NCBI RefSeq assembly: GCF_900115655.1
Contig: NZ_FOXF01000003.1
Location: forward strand, 62,001 to 126,000
Direction: 5' to 3'
Origin: Ruminobacter amylophilus
GTDB taxonomy: Bacteria; Pseudomonadota; Gammaproteobacteria; Enterobacterales; Succinivibrionaceae
DNA: 64,000 nucleotides
Part shown: in pieces, positions 27,619 through 36,800 of the stretch
Layout: the number at the start of each line of letters is the position of its first letter
Numbering within the stretch: position 1 is the stretch's first letter
Translations under genes and position numbers: made by a program
The notes under the pieces: generated by a model
The model's input: the letters and a program-made list of their open reading frames with translations, nothing else
Database searches by the model: none
Told to the model about the DNA's origin: nothing

Positions 27619-29145
27619 TTACTTACTGTATCTGATAACCGAACCGTCCTCGGCTGATACGGTAACGTATCTTGGTGTGGAGTCATAGGTCCTTGTATAT
27701 TCCGGCTTAGTTGTTTCAATGCTGCTCTGTTCTGCCACGAAATAATCATCGGCATCGAAGACTCTTTCTATTTTTTCCTCATATCGTTTTTCTTTGTGCA
27801 GATAGAGTTCATTGAGAATTGATTTGTAAACCATCGGCTGTACGCAGAAGAATGTGATCAGCGCTATTATAAATACCGGCTTGGTAAAAAATATCACGAA
27901 CAGTACCAGCAGGAACAGGACTGTCAGGGCAGTGTTGAACAGTATCCGGGACATCCTCTCGTCTTCAAACAGACTGTTGTAATCAGGCTGAATGTTTACT
28001 ATGAAATAAAAAGGCTGAGTCACCATAACCAGAAACAGACCTAGTTCAAAGGCATGTCTTGAAAGGATAGAACACGCACACATGATTATGGTGGAGACAA
28101 CCAGATTGACAACGGTCAGAAAAGCGGCTCTCCTGTACGGAGCTATTTCATCAGCAGGCAGTGTTCCCACCAGTCTGCCGGTCTGTCCGTTCATGGCAAA
28201 AGTAAATTCCTCATTGTCGCACTTTACGGTCATTTCCCATACCGGGAATATGGCGTAAACAATACTTACAGGCTTAACATTGAATTCTGAACTTCTGGAT
28301 ATTTCATGAAAATATCTTAACGACTGTCTGGTTTTTTCCTTTGCCGTTGTCAGAACTCGCTGTTTTACAGTTGCAAAGCCTGCTTTTTCCTTGATATCAG
28401 GCAGTACCACGTCGAGGCCTGAAAGGTATCCGGCGCTGTACGGTCTGCTCTGATTTATATTGAACGGTTCCACACTCTGGGAAACGTCATCTGAAAATTT
28501 TCTGCTGGCATCCTGAGGAATGCTTGAGAACGTCAGCCGGCAGGTCATCTGATTATTATAGCATTCGTGCGTAAGAACAGGCTGCCTGTACGTAAGCTTT
28601 TCCATCTGACAGGTTCCCCTGCCTTCGACATCAACGTCGTAAATCCAGAAGGGATAATATCTGGCTGTTATTTCTGCAGAGTCGAGGGAATCAAGAAAAC
28701 CACGACGGATAAAACTTCTTTCATCGCACAGTTTTTTAAGTTTTTTCAGGAGAGTGTTCTTTGACTGCATGAATGGAATGACAATATCCGGAGATTTATC
28801 CTTTTTGATTTTATCATTCAGTATGATGGGTCTTTCGCAGAAAGGACATTTTACAAAGGCCTGAAGCGCACCGGGATAAATTGCGCCCCCGCAGAATGAA
28901 CAGGTGTAGAGGGACGTTTTGTTTACCCTGCTTATGTATTCGTTCCGCAGACCTGTTTCCTGAATCTCTTCGCTCTGAGAGGCGGCAGGGACGGCCGTGT
29001 TTCCCTTAAGGGCTTCATAATCCTCACATGACAGCACTCTGTCGCATTTATCGCAGCGCAGTTTCTGATAACCGATGTCAAAGAGTAAAAAACCGTCACA
29101 TGATGGGCATCTGCAGCTTTCAGGTTTGTTATTGTTTACCATCAT
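27619..29145 (-). CDS. Zinc-ribbon membrane protein of unknown function
   Basis: 508 residues from ATG 29145 (29142 is equally possible; AGAGAG lies just upstream). Two zinc-finger pairs at the N-terminus: CPSCDGFL with CDKCDRVL, and CSFCGGAI with CPFCERPI. A soluble middle domain contains ARYYPFWIYDVDVEGRGT and a second YAIFPVWEMTV. Four hydrophobic segments lie between about 345 and 455. The layout fits the group of proteins often labelled TFIIB-type zinc-ribbon or 'replication restart PriA-like' by mistake. Function unknown. Confidence 0.75.
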   Translation of the reverse strand: MMVNNNKPESCRCPSCDGFLLFDIGYQKLRCDKCDRVLSCEDYEALKGNTAVPAASQSEEIQETGLRNEYISRVNKTSLYTCSFCGGAIYPGALQAFVKCPFCERPIILNDKIKKDKSPDIVIPFMQSKNTLLKKLKKLCDERSFIRRGFLDSLDSAEITARYYPFWIYDVDVEGRGTCQMEKLTYRQPVLTHECYNNQMTCRLTFSSIPQDASRKFSDDVSQSVEPFNINQSRPYSAGYLSGLDVVLPDIKEKAGFATVKQRVLTTAKEKTRQSLRYFHEISRSSEFNVKPVSIVYAIFPVWEMTVKCDNEEFTFAMNGQTGRLVGTLPADEIAPYRRAAFLTVVNLVVSTIIMCACSILSRHAFELGLFLVMVTQPFYFIVNIQPDYNSLFEDERMSRILFNTALTVLFLLVLFVIFFTKPVFIIALITFFCVQPMVYKSILNELYLHKEKRYEEKIERVFDADDYFVAEQSSIETTKPEYTRTYDSTPRYVTVSAEDGSVIRYSK

Positions 29146-29592
29146 ATTCTCTCTATATATCCGCAACGGCATATCTTACGTGCTGTGGATATGCCAAAGT
29201 TAAGGTACTCAGGTTAATGATAGGTTATTTTTTATGAAAAAAATAAAGATACACACACAATATAATAAATACGAGACACGGTATGTATAAAAATGTTATG
29301 AAAGAAACAGGAAACGAAAACTTAATACAAGGTGTGAAACTGTCAGGCATGGAATGTATTATCATTCCGGTTTGTCGGAATGATTCGGTGTTTTTCGGAA
29401 AGAGGCTGTTTCCGATAATTCCTTGTATTTTTCTAGGTTTTTGAAGGCTTCCCGTAAATCAGTCTTTAAATCATCTTAAAATGTGTGATTGATCAAAAAA
29501 AATCAATGTGCAATAATGCATGCAATTTTTGATTTTTGGTTTAAAAACTTTGTTTCAGGCGCTTGCCTGAATATTTATTTTCGGGACAGATT
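29146..29592. other. Intergenic region upstream of pyridoxal kinase gene
   Basis: Contains a hairpin CATTCCG/CGGAATG (about 29363-29383) and, near the right end, a good promoter at 29489-29517. No gene seen. Confidence 0.45.
29489..29517 (+). promoter_or_regulatory. Promoter of pyridoxal kinase gene
   Basis: TTGATC (29489-29494), 17-base spacer, AATAAT (29512-29517) preceded by TGC. Confidence 0.5.
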
Positions 29593-30414
29593 ATGACCAG
29601 CAGCAAACAGATTCTTCTGATAAATGATATTTGCGGTTACGGCAAGGTGGCTCTTTCAGCCATGATTCCTGTGCTTACCAATATGGGGTACCACATCTAC
29701 AATCTTCCTACCGCACTGGTTTCAAATACTCTGGAGTACGGTAAATTCAGAATACAGGATACCACGGACTATATGCGTGATTCCATCAAGGTATGGGAAG
29801 AACTCGGATTCAGATTTGATGCAATCTCCACCGGACTCATCACCTCCACGGCTCAGGCGGATCTGCTGATTGATTTCTGCGGCAGGGAAGCTCAGAAGGG
29901 CGTGCTGATTTTCGTGGATCCAATCATGGCGGACAACGGTTCTCTGTATAACGGCATGAGCATGGAAACCGTAGCCAACATGAAGAGACTTCTGGCCGTT
30001 GCCCACTGCTGTGTTCCGAATTACACCGAAGCCGTGTATCTGACTGATTCCGAGTATAAGGACGATCTTACCAGGGAAGAGGTTTTTGCTCTGGTTGACC
30101 GCCTGAGAGACCTCGGTTCCCGTTCAGTGGTAATTACCAGCTGTCACGTTGAAGGCAGCGAGGCAGTTGCCGGATACAGCGCCGAACAGGATGAATACTT
30201 CTTGCTGCCGTATGTTTCCGTACCGGTATTCCTGCCGGGAACCGGTGACATATTCCTGTCAATACTGATGGGCAGACTGCTTCAGGGAATGTATCTCAAG
30301 GCCGCAGTTTCAGATGCCATGATTTCAGTCAAGAAGATGGTTATCAGAAACAAGGACAACGACGACAAGTTCAAGGGCATCAGAATCGAAGCCTGTCTTG
30401 ACGTTCTGCAGTAG
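29593..30414 (+). CDS. pdxY: Pyridoxal/pyridoxamine kinase (PdxK/PdxY type)
   Basis: 273 residues from ATG 29593 (GGGACAG upstream). Phosphorylates pyridoxal and related vitamers with ATP in the cytosol to salvage vitamin B6. The ribokinase-like fold opens with QILLINDICGYGKVAL, and the anion-hole motif PGTGDIFLSILMG near residues 215-228 holds the catalytic Asp. FVDPIMADNG near 107-116 is also typical. The choice between PdxK and PdxY cannot be made with certainty; the missing SHV-type start (replaced by DICGYGK) fits Gram-positive-like members. Confidence 0.8.
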   Translation: MTSSKQILLINDICGYGKVALSAMIPVLTNMGYHIYNLPTALVSNTLEYGKFRIQDTTDYMRDSIKVWEELGFRFDAISTGLITSTAQADLLIDFCGREAQKGVLIFVDPIMADNGSLYNGMSMETVANMKRLLAVAHCCVPNYTEAVYLTDSEYKDDLTREEVFALVDRLRDLGSRSVVITSCHVEGSEAVAGYSAEQDEYFLLPYVSVPVFLPGTGDIFLSILMGRLLQGMYLKAAVSDAMISVKKMVIRNKDNDDKFKGIRIEACLDVLQ

Positions 30415-30581
30415 GCGAAAGTACAGGTCGTTTTTTTGAGATAACCGGCATATTCGCGCTTCTGATATGCAGAGTCTGCGGTAATCCCTTTATAATTATC
30501 CGGCTGACGGTTCTGATGAAGGACCGCGGCCGGATATGTTTTTATACCGTCTGAAACCTTAAGGTTGTCAGTCGGAGGTTA

Positions 30582-31820
30582 ATGGAATTCGAGTGTATGA
30601 TTAATAAGATCTGGGGCGGGATGATAGTTCTGGGAATTATCTCCGCGCTCATAAGATGTCTGGTTACGGATGACATGCAGATTGACGCATTCCTGCAGGA
30701 GTTCTTCAGTTCCGCGGATCTGTCGGTCAAGGTTATCATCGGGCTTCTGGGAATGACCTGTCTGTGGATGGGGATTGCCTCCATAATGGAATCCGCAGGA
30801 CTGACCGCAAAGCTTGCCAGAGTGCTCGAACCTCTTTTCAGAGTGATAATGCCGGATATTCCGAAAGGACATCCGGCCATCGGCAGCATCACCATGAACA
30901 TGTCCGCAAACATGCTCGGACTCGATAATGCCGCAACTCCCTTCGGTATTCGTGCCATGAAGGATATGCAGACACTCAACGGCAGTTCAGATACGGCTTC
31001 GAACAGTCAGATCATGTTTCTGGTGATAAACACCTCGGCCATCACGATTTTTCCGGTAAGCATCATCATGTACAGAACCCAGTTCGGTTCCGCAAGTCCG
31101 ACGGATGTGTTTCTGCCGCTGCTGCTTACCTCCGCGGTCTCTACCACGGTCGGTTTCCTGGTGACGGCCCTTATCCAGAAAATCAATATTTTCAAAGTGC
31201 CTGTGCTGGCGGCTTTCGTCTTTCTGGCGGGGCTTATTGCGGGGCTTGCCGTATGGGCGGTAAGAGCCGGAGAAAATCTGGCTTCACAGGCCACCGTATT
31301 CAGTGACGTGTGCATGGTGGGTTTCGTGGGTGCGGTGACTGCCTATGCGATGTTTCTTAAAAAGAATGTGTTTGAGGACTTCGTAAAGGGAGCCAGACAG
31401 GGCTTCGGCATCTGTATCGACATTCTTCCTTATCTTGTGGCCATGCTGTTTGCCATTGCGGTATTCAGAAGCAGCGGACTTCTGGAACTGATTACCGGAG
31501 GACTTAAATGGCTGTTCGGTCTGTTCCTTTCGGATACGGCCTTTACCGATGCGCTGCCGGTAGGTCTGGTCAGACCTCTTTCCGGAAGCGGGGCAAGAGC
31601 CATGCTTCTTGATGTCTTCAAAAACTACGGACCTGATTCGCTGCAGGGGCACATAGCCTCCATTATGCAGGGATCTACTGAAACCACACTGTACGTCATA
31701 GCCGTTTATTTCGGTTCGGTGGGAATTACCAGAGTCAGACATGCCGTATTCTGCGGTCTGATGGCGGATCTCGCCTCAGTGATAGCCGCAGTGGTTATAG
31801 GCTACATGTTTTTTGGTTAA
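30582..31820 (+). CDS. Fused SpmA/SpmB-like nucleoside-recognition membrane protein
   Basis: 412 residues, about ten hydrophobic segments. Two Gate (nucleoside-recognition) halves are visible: the SpmA-like half with GHPAIGSITMNMSANMLGLDNAATPFGI near 98-125, and the SpmB-like half with PVGLVRPLSGSGARAM and IMQGSTETTLYVIAVYFG near 325-385. Bacillus SpmA and SpmB are separate proteins acting in spore maturation; fused forms occur in non-sporing proteobacteria with unknown substrate. GGAGG sits only three bases before ATG 30582; an ATG at 30597 is possible. Ends 114 bases before the first ape gene. Confidence 0.85.
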   Translation: MEFECMINKIWGGMIVLGIISALIRCLVTDDMQIDAFLQEFFSSADLSVKVIIGLLGMTCLWMGIASIMESAGLTAKLARVLEPLFRVIMPDIPKGHPAIGSITMNMSANMLGLDNAATPFGIRAMKDMQTLNGSSDTASNSQIMFLVINTSAITIFPVSIIMYRTQFGSASPTDVFLPLLLTSAVSTTVGFLVTALIQKINIFKVPVLAAFVFLAGLIAGLAVWAVRAGENLASQATVFSDVCMVGFVGAVTAYAMFLKKNVFEDFVKGARQGFGICIDILPYLVAMLFAIAVFRSSGLLELITGGLKWLFGLFLSDTAFTDALPVGLVRPLSGSGARAMLLDVFKNYGPDSLQGHIASIMQGSTETTLYVIAVYFGSVGITRVRHAVFCGLMADLASVIAAVVIGYMFFG

Positions 31821-31848
31821 GTGCGTTATGGTTTTGTCAGCCTTCCGT

Positions 31849-31877
31849 TTGGGAGAATAACGGATCTGCTGTATAAT
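31849..31877 (+). promoter_or_regulatory. Promoter of ape block 1
   Basis: TTGGGA (31849-31854), exactly 17 bases, then TATAAT (31872-31877). Well placed for apeC at 31935. Confidence 0.6.
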
Positions 31878-31934
31878 TCAGGCTGTTTGCGCCGGAGTTT
31901 CCGGCTGTTTTTTCTGAATATTTAAGGATGTGTC

Positions 31935-32714
31935 GTGAGCTTCAGATTTAATTTAAAGCAGGTTTATTTCCTGTCAGGCTATGCGCATGCGTACGAGGAA
32001 CTGAAAAAAATACAGGGAAGCAACTACAATCATCATGATGACGGTTCGATTAAGGAACTGCCTGTCATAAAGGCCATTCCCATGATGATGCGCAGACGTC
32101 TGAGCTCTTCGGGCAAGATGGCCGTGGCCCTGTCAATGGAAGCATTCAGACATTATGAAATCGACAAGGTTATCTTTGCCAGCAGAACAGGAGAGACCAA
32201 AAGGTGCATCACACTGCTAAGGGACGTATACATGGACAACGGTGTTTCTCCTACCGAGTTTTCCGCATCGGTTCATAACGGCAATGTCGGCGTGTTCTCC
32301 ATCGTCAGCAGATTCTTCGGAGAAACCACGGCGGTAAGCGCCGCTGAAAAAACGCTCGGTGCGGCCATGGCCGAGGCCTATGCCTCCCTTTACGGCGAAG
32401 GAAAGGAAAGAGTCCTAATTGTGGTTTATGAGGAGGATCTTTCAAACAATATCATGCCTATTCCGGAAAGCGTGTTCGGCAACGGTTCCTATGCCTGTGC
32501 CGCGGTTCTTGAAAAATGGCAGGCGGACATCAGTTCGGTGGATGAGCTTTACCGCACGGACAGCGCCATGAAAACTTCCGAATCCGATCCGGAAACCGAA
32601 GAGCATTATTTTGAATTTGACTACGGCAGAGAAGGTGGAATGGATCCGGTTGATTATTTCAGGGAACTGAGGTTCGTGAATCCTCCGCAGCCGGAACCTG
32701 CAGAAGACAGATAA
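31935..32714 (+). CDS. apeC: Beta-ketoacyl synthase chain-length factor (ApeC-like)
   Basis: 259 residues, GTG start after AAGGATG. The protein is a short, N-terminal-type ketosynthase fold (PF13723 type): LPVIKAIPMMMRRRLSSSGKM, then VIFASRTGETKR and FSASVHNGNVGVFSI. SVHN replaces the catalytic cysteine motif, so it should be catalytically inactive. In aryl polyene systems this subunit pairs with the active ketosynthase ApeO and sets chain length. The 45-residue C-terminal tail is acidic. The acyltransferase gene follows 27 bases later. ApeO itself lies 27 kb away in this window. Confidence 0.82.
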   Translation: MSFRFNLKQVYFLSGYAHAYEELKKIQGSNYNHHDDGSIKELPVIKAIPMMMRRRLSSSGKMAVALSMEAFRHYEIDKVIFASRTGETKRCITLLRDVYMDNGVSPTEFSASVHNGNVGVFSIVSRFFGETTAVSAAEKTLGAAMAEAYASLYGEGKERVLIVVYEEDLSNNIMPIPESVFGNGSYACAAVLEKWQADISSVDELYRTDSAMKTSESDPETEEHYFEFDYGREGGMDPVDYFRELRFVNPPQPEPAEDR

Positions 32715-32741
32715 ACAGCTTTTCTGATACGGAAAAAGAAC

Positions 32742-33575
32742 ATGCAGAAAATCGCGCTGATTTTAAGAAGTCTGGCAACACTGACCGTTTTCGGTGTCTT
32801 CTCACTGGGAGCGGTACTTCTCGGCGTTCCGGTGTTTTTTCTGCTGAGTCTTGTCATCCGTAACGGCAGAAAGCGCTGTCTGGTACTCAGAGGGCTCGTA
32901 AAATCCAGTTTCCGCTTTATAGTTTTTCTGTCCGGAATAATGTTCGTATTCAGAGTTCATTTCAGGGATGTCGAGGACGAAAAAGATTCCGCAGCCACGA
33001 GTGACCGCTCAATGTCTTCCTCTTCAGGCAGAGGCCGTATCTACATTTCCAATCATCCGACACTGGTCGATTACGTGATTCTGCTTACTCATACCGAAGT
33101 AACCGTAAATACCATGGTAAAGCATTCGCTTACCGTTGGATTCATGAGACACATCATAAATCATCTGGGATACGTGAATAATCTCTCATCACTGGATGAG
33201 GTATCCTCATCTCTGAAAAACGGAGACAGCCTTCTGATATTTCCGGAGGGAAGCAGAACCCACGGTGACATCTGTTTTAAAAGAGGTGCCGCCAATCTGG
33301 CTTCACGTCTGGACATGGATATTGTTCCGATATTCATTTACTGCTCGGAACCTGAATATCTCAGCCGCGGTTTCCTGAACATCATGGCTCCGAAGCATGT
33401 TCCTCATTTCTACATTGAAAGGCATCGGCCGATTAAGGTTTCCGACATGGTGCCGGAAGATAATCTGCCTCCCGCCGTACGGGCAAGACATCTGAACAGG
33501 TATCTTGAAAAAATGTACAGAGAGAAAATTCCCGAACTGAAATCAGCCTGTGATGAAGGTCGGGCCGGCTTCTGA
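32742..33575 (+). CDS. apeD: PlsC-family acyltransferase (ApeD-like)
   Basis: 277 residues. One or two N-terminal membrane segments (about 8-38 and 55-72), then the LPLAT motifs NHPTLVD (H-x4-D, about residues 103-109) and FPEGSRT near 168-174. Members transfer acyl groups from ACP or CoA to lipid acceptors at the inner membrane. Its place after the chain-length factor matches apeD of aryl polyene clusters, where it is thought to help build the lipid anchor. Substrate inferred from context only. Confidence 0.8.
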   Translation: MQKIALILRSLATLTVFGVFSLGAVLLGVPVFFLLSLVIRNGRKRCLVLRGLVKSSFRFIVFLSGIMFVFRVHFRDVEDEKDSAATSDRSMSSSSGRGRIYISNHPTLVDYVILLTHTEVTVNTMVKHSLTVGFMRHIINHLGYVNNLSSLDEVSSSLKNGDSLLIFPEGSRTHGDICFKRGAANLASRLDMDIVPIFIYCSEPEYLSRGFLNIMAPKHVPHFYIERHRPIKVSDMVPEDNLPPAVRARHLNRYLEKMYREKIPELKSACDEGRAGF

Positions 33576-33838
33576 CATAAAGCAGTACTCAATTCTGAAA
33601 ACCGGGGCTTTTACATGCTGTCCGGCGGCGGACGGAGATTGTTTTTCATGCTTACGGATATTTTTCAGGCTCAATATTTGACTGAGGCACGCTTTTTTAG
33701 GTGCTGATGTTTCATAAGTTTTGATGAACAGTCAGATAAAACATAAAATGTTGTACATAAATATTCTGTTTGTTTTACATGTTTATGCAGAAACGGATTT
33801 ACAGCATAAAGATTATGTACTTTTTCGAGGACTGAAGA

Positions 33839-36800
33839 ATGAAATTATCCAAGTTGACAGTGGCAGTAACGGCACTGGTTTATTCAGGATACGGAGCAGC
33901 CGCTCTGGCGGCCGACCCCGAGGTTCTGAGAACAATTGATCAGAATCAGACCGGAGCAGCCACCACCTGTCTTGTCATGACACAGAGCATGGAAACTGAA
34001 GGCAATACTCCGAAGGTGCTGGCCAATTACGTGTCCGCACTTAATAAGACAACCGGCAGGGTTCAGGAAGTGAACCTTTTCACCAGCGGCAGAAATCTCT
34101 GTCTTTCCGATCTTGATTTCGGAACCGAATACAAGGTTACCCTGAAGGCAGGTCTCAGGGATTCCTCCAATGCAAAGCTTAGTCATGACACATCCGTGGA
34201 ATTCAAGACAATCGATCATCAGCCGAGCATCAGATTCCAGGCCGGAAATATAATTTCTGCAGCCGAAAAGGATAAGAAGGTAGCCGTAGAAAGCATTAAC
34301 CATGATAAGTTCAGGGCTGTTCTCTACAGAATCTCCTCCATGGATCTGGCAGCTTACACTTCAAGAGCAACCAGTGATCTGGATTACCGCTGGAGCACGG
34401 TTGACTATATCCGCGAACACGGTACTTTCCTCGGAACAAAAGTCTACAAGGTTGAAGGCGGAGAAAACACCACCGTCACTACTTTTGTGGATCTGAAGGA
34501 TCTTTCCGCAAAGCAGGAACCGGGTACCTATGTACTGTTCATTACCGGCACCGATACCACTGAATGTGATGCCGAAGGAGACTGCCTTGACTACATCACG
34601 GATCATTACGGAAGCATGTTCATGGCAAAGTCTCTGGTTATCTCCAACATAGGAATGACCACCTACCAGAAGGATACCGGCATTGATATCGCCGTGAGGG
34701 CGCTCAATTCCGCCAAACCGATGGCTGGCGCCAGGGCCACGCTCATAAGTTCTAGCAATGAAGTGCTGGCTACAGCCGTTACCGATAAGAACGGTTATGC
34801 TCATTTCGGCAGAGAGGCCGTTAAGGGGGTAAATTCCCAGAAGCCGGTGATCGTAAATGTTACCAAAGACGGTGATTTTTACAGTCAGGATCTGCGTCTG
34901 ATGCCTCTGGTGCTCGAAGGTGTCCGTACCACTGATACCAGCGGAACCGATTCCGACTACAACGTGTTTGCCTATACCGACAGAACCATGGTCCGTCCGG
35001 GTGAAAAGGTGAACTATCATGCCATTGTAAGAGACAGAAAACTCAAGGCCACCTCCGTCAAGGCGCTGAAGCTTATGGTGTACAGACCTGACGGACTGCT
35101 TTATCAGGAACTTACCTTAAGCAATCCTGTAGCCGGTGCCTTCGATTATGATTTTGATTTCGATGAATATTCTCAGAACGGCAGCTGGAAATTCGTACTG
35201 GGCTTTGACAAAAAGCATACTTTAAGTACAACCAGCGTGCTGGTTGATGATTTCATACCGTCATCCATTGAACCTAGCATTCTCAGAAAGGGGCCGGTGC
35301 TCAAGGTCGGCGACAGTGTAATCATCAGTACCAGATTCACTTATGACGCTCCTGCTCCGGGGATCAGTGTGTCAGGTTACTACACCATTGAACCTGATAA
35401 TCAACCGGTGGACGCATACAAGGATTACTACTTCGGTCCTAATCAGCGCAAGGTGTCAGAACTGACAGTTTACGGAAATATGCCTGAGTTAGAGACGGAC
35501 AATACCGGTGCCGTTACCATAACCCTTGATTCCGAAGGCGTTTCTGATGATTATGCCCAGAAGGTAAAATCCAGCTACGGCTTTACTGATCCTAATTCCA
35601 AGGTTCTTAACAAGAAAGACGAGTTTAAGATCTATTTCAAGTCTCCGCTTGTCGGGGTAAAGACCGATTTCGACAAAAATGACTCCATGATGACGGATTT
35701 CGGCGTTATTCTGGCGGATCAGTCCGGCAATCTTCATAAAGGAAAGGTTGATTACTCCATCTACAAGCGTCACATCTCATACCAGTTCGTGTATAACAAC
35801 GATTCCTGGAATTATCTCAGAAATGAACATCTGACCCCGGTAACAGCAGGTTCGCTTGATCTCAAGGAAGACACCTCAGGCAGGATCAGATACAGACTTG
35901 AAAGCGGCAGCTATGTAATCAAACTTAATTACAACGGGCTGGAAACATCATCCGATTTCTATGCCGGTTCATGCTCTGACATAGATCCTAAGTATCCTGA
36001 CAGATTTGAGCTTTTTGCGGACAAGACGGCATATAAGGCGGGAGAGACAGCCTACCTTGAATTCGACAGCAGTTATGACGGTTTTGCCGATCTGGTTGTG
36101 GATACTCCTGATTCCTCAATGACTCATTACGAGATCAGAAAGGGGCACAACAGACTTCCTGTGAAGCTTTCCGATTCCTTTGTCCGCGGCAGCTATGCAG
36201 TGCTGTCCACCTATGCTTCCGCAGAGAACAGGTATCTCGGCTCTCTCCGTTCCATCGGCGTGGCTTATCTCGAAGCCGATAAGAGTGCCGATACTCTGAA
36301 GATTTCCGCAGATATTCCGCAGAAGGTTGTACCTAACAGCGGTGTTGATATCGTCGTCAAAGTGGATAATGCCGACAGCAACACTTACGTGGCGGCCTCG
36401 TTCATCGACCAGGGAATTCTGAACATTAATGGTCAGAAGGCGCCGGAACCTGAGAAGAAACTGTACAACCACAGATATTTCAATACCGATATCTATGATC
36501 CGTACTCATACATCATGAAGAGCGTGTCTCACAAGGGGCAGGGCTACGGTGATGAATCCGGAGACATAAACATGATGGCAGGCATGACACTGAGCAACAT
36601 TACTGACAATCTGATGTCATACCATCTGCCAAGAGTGAAGGTTGAAAACGGTGAAGCAAAACTTCATTATGATCTGAAGGACGTAAGCAGCACGGCATCT
36701 CTTATGGTTACCGCATGGTCTGCCGACAAACTCGGCTCCTATTCCGTTGACGTACCTGTAAAGGATTCTGCCGTAAGCAGAATGGTTATGCCTTACTACC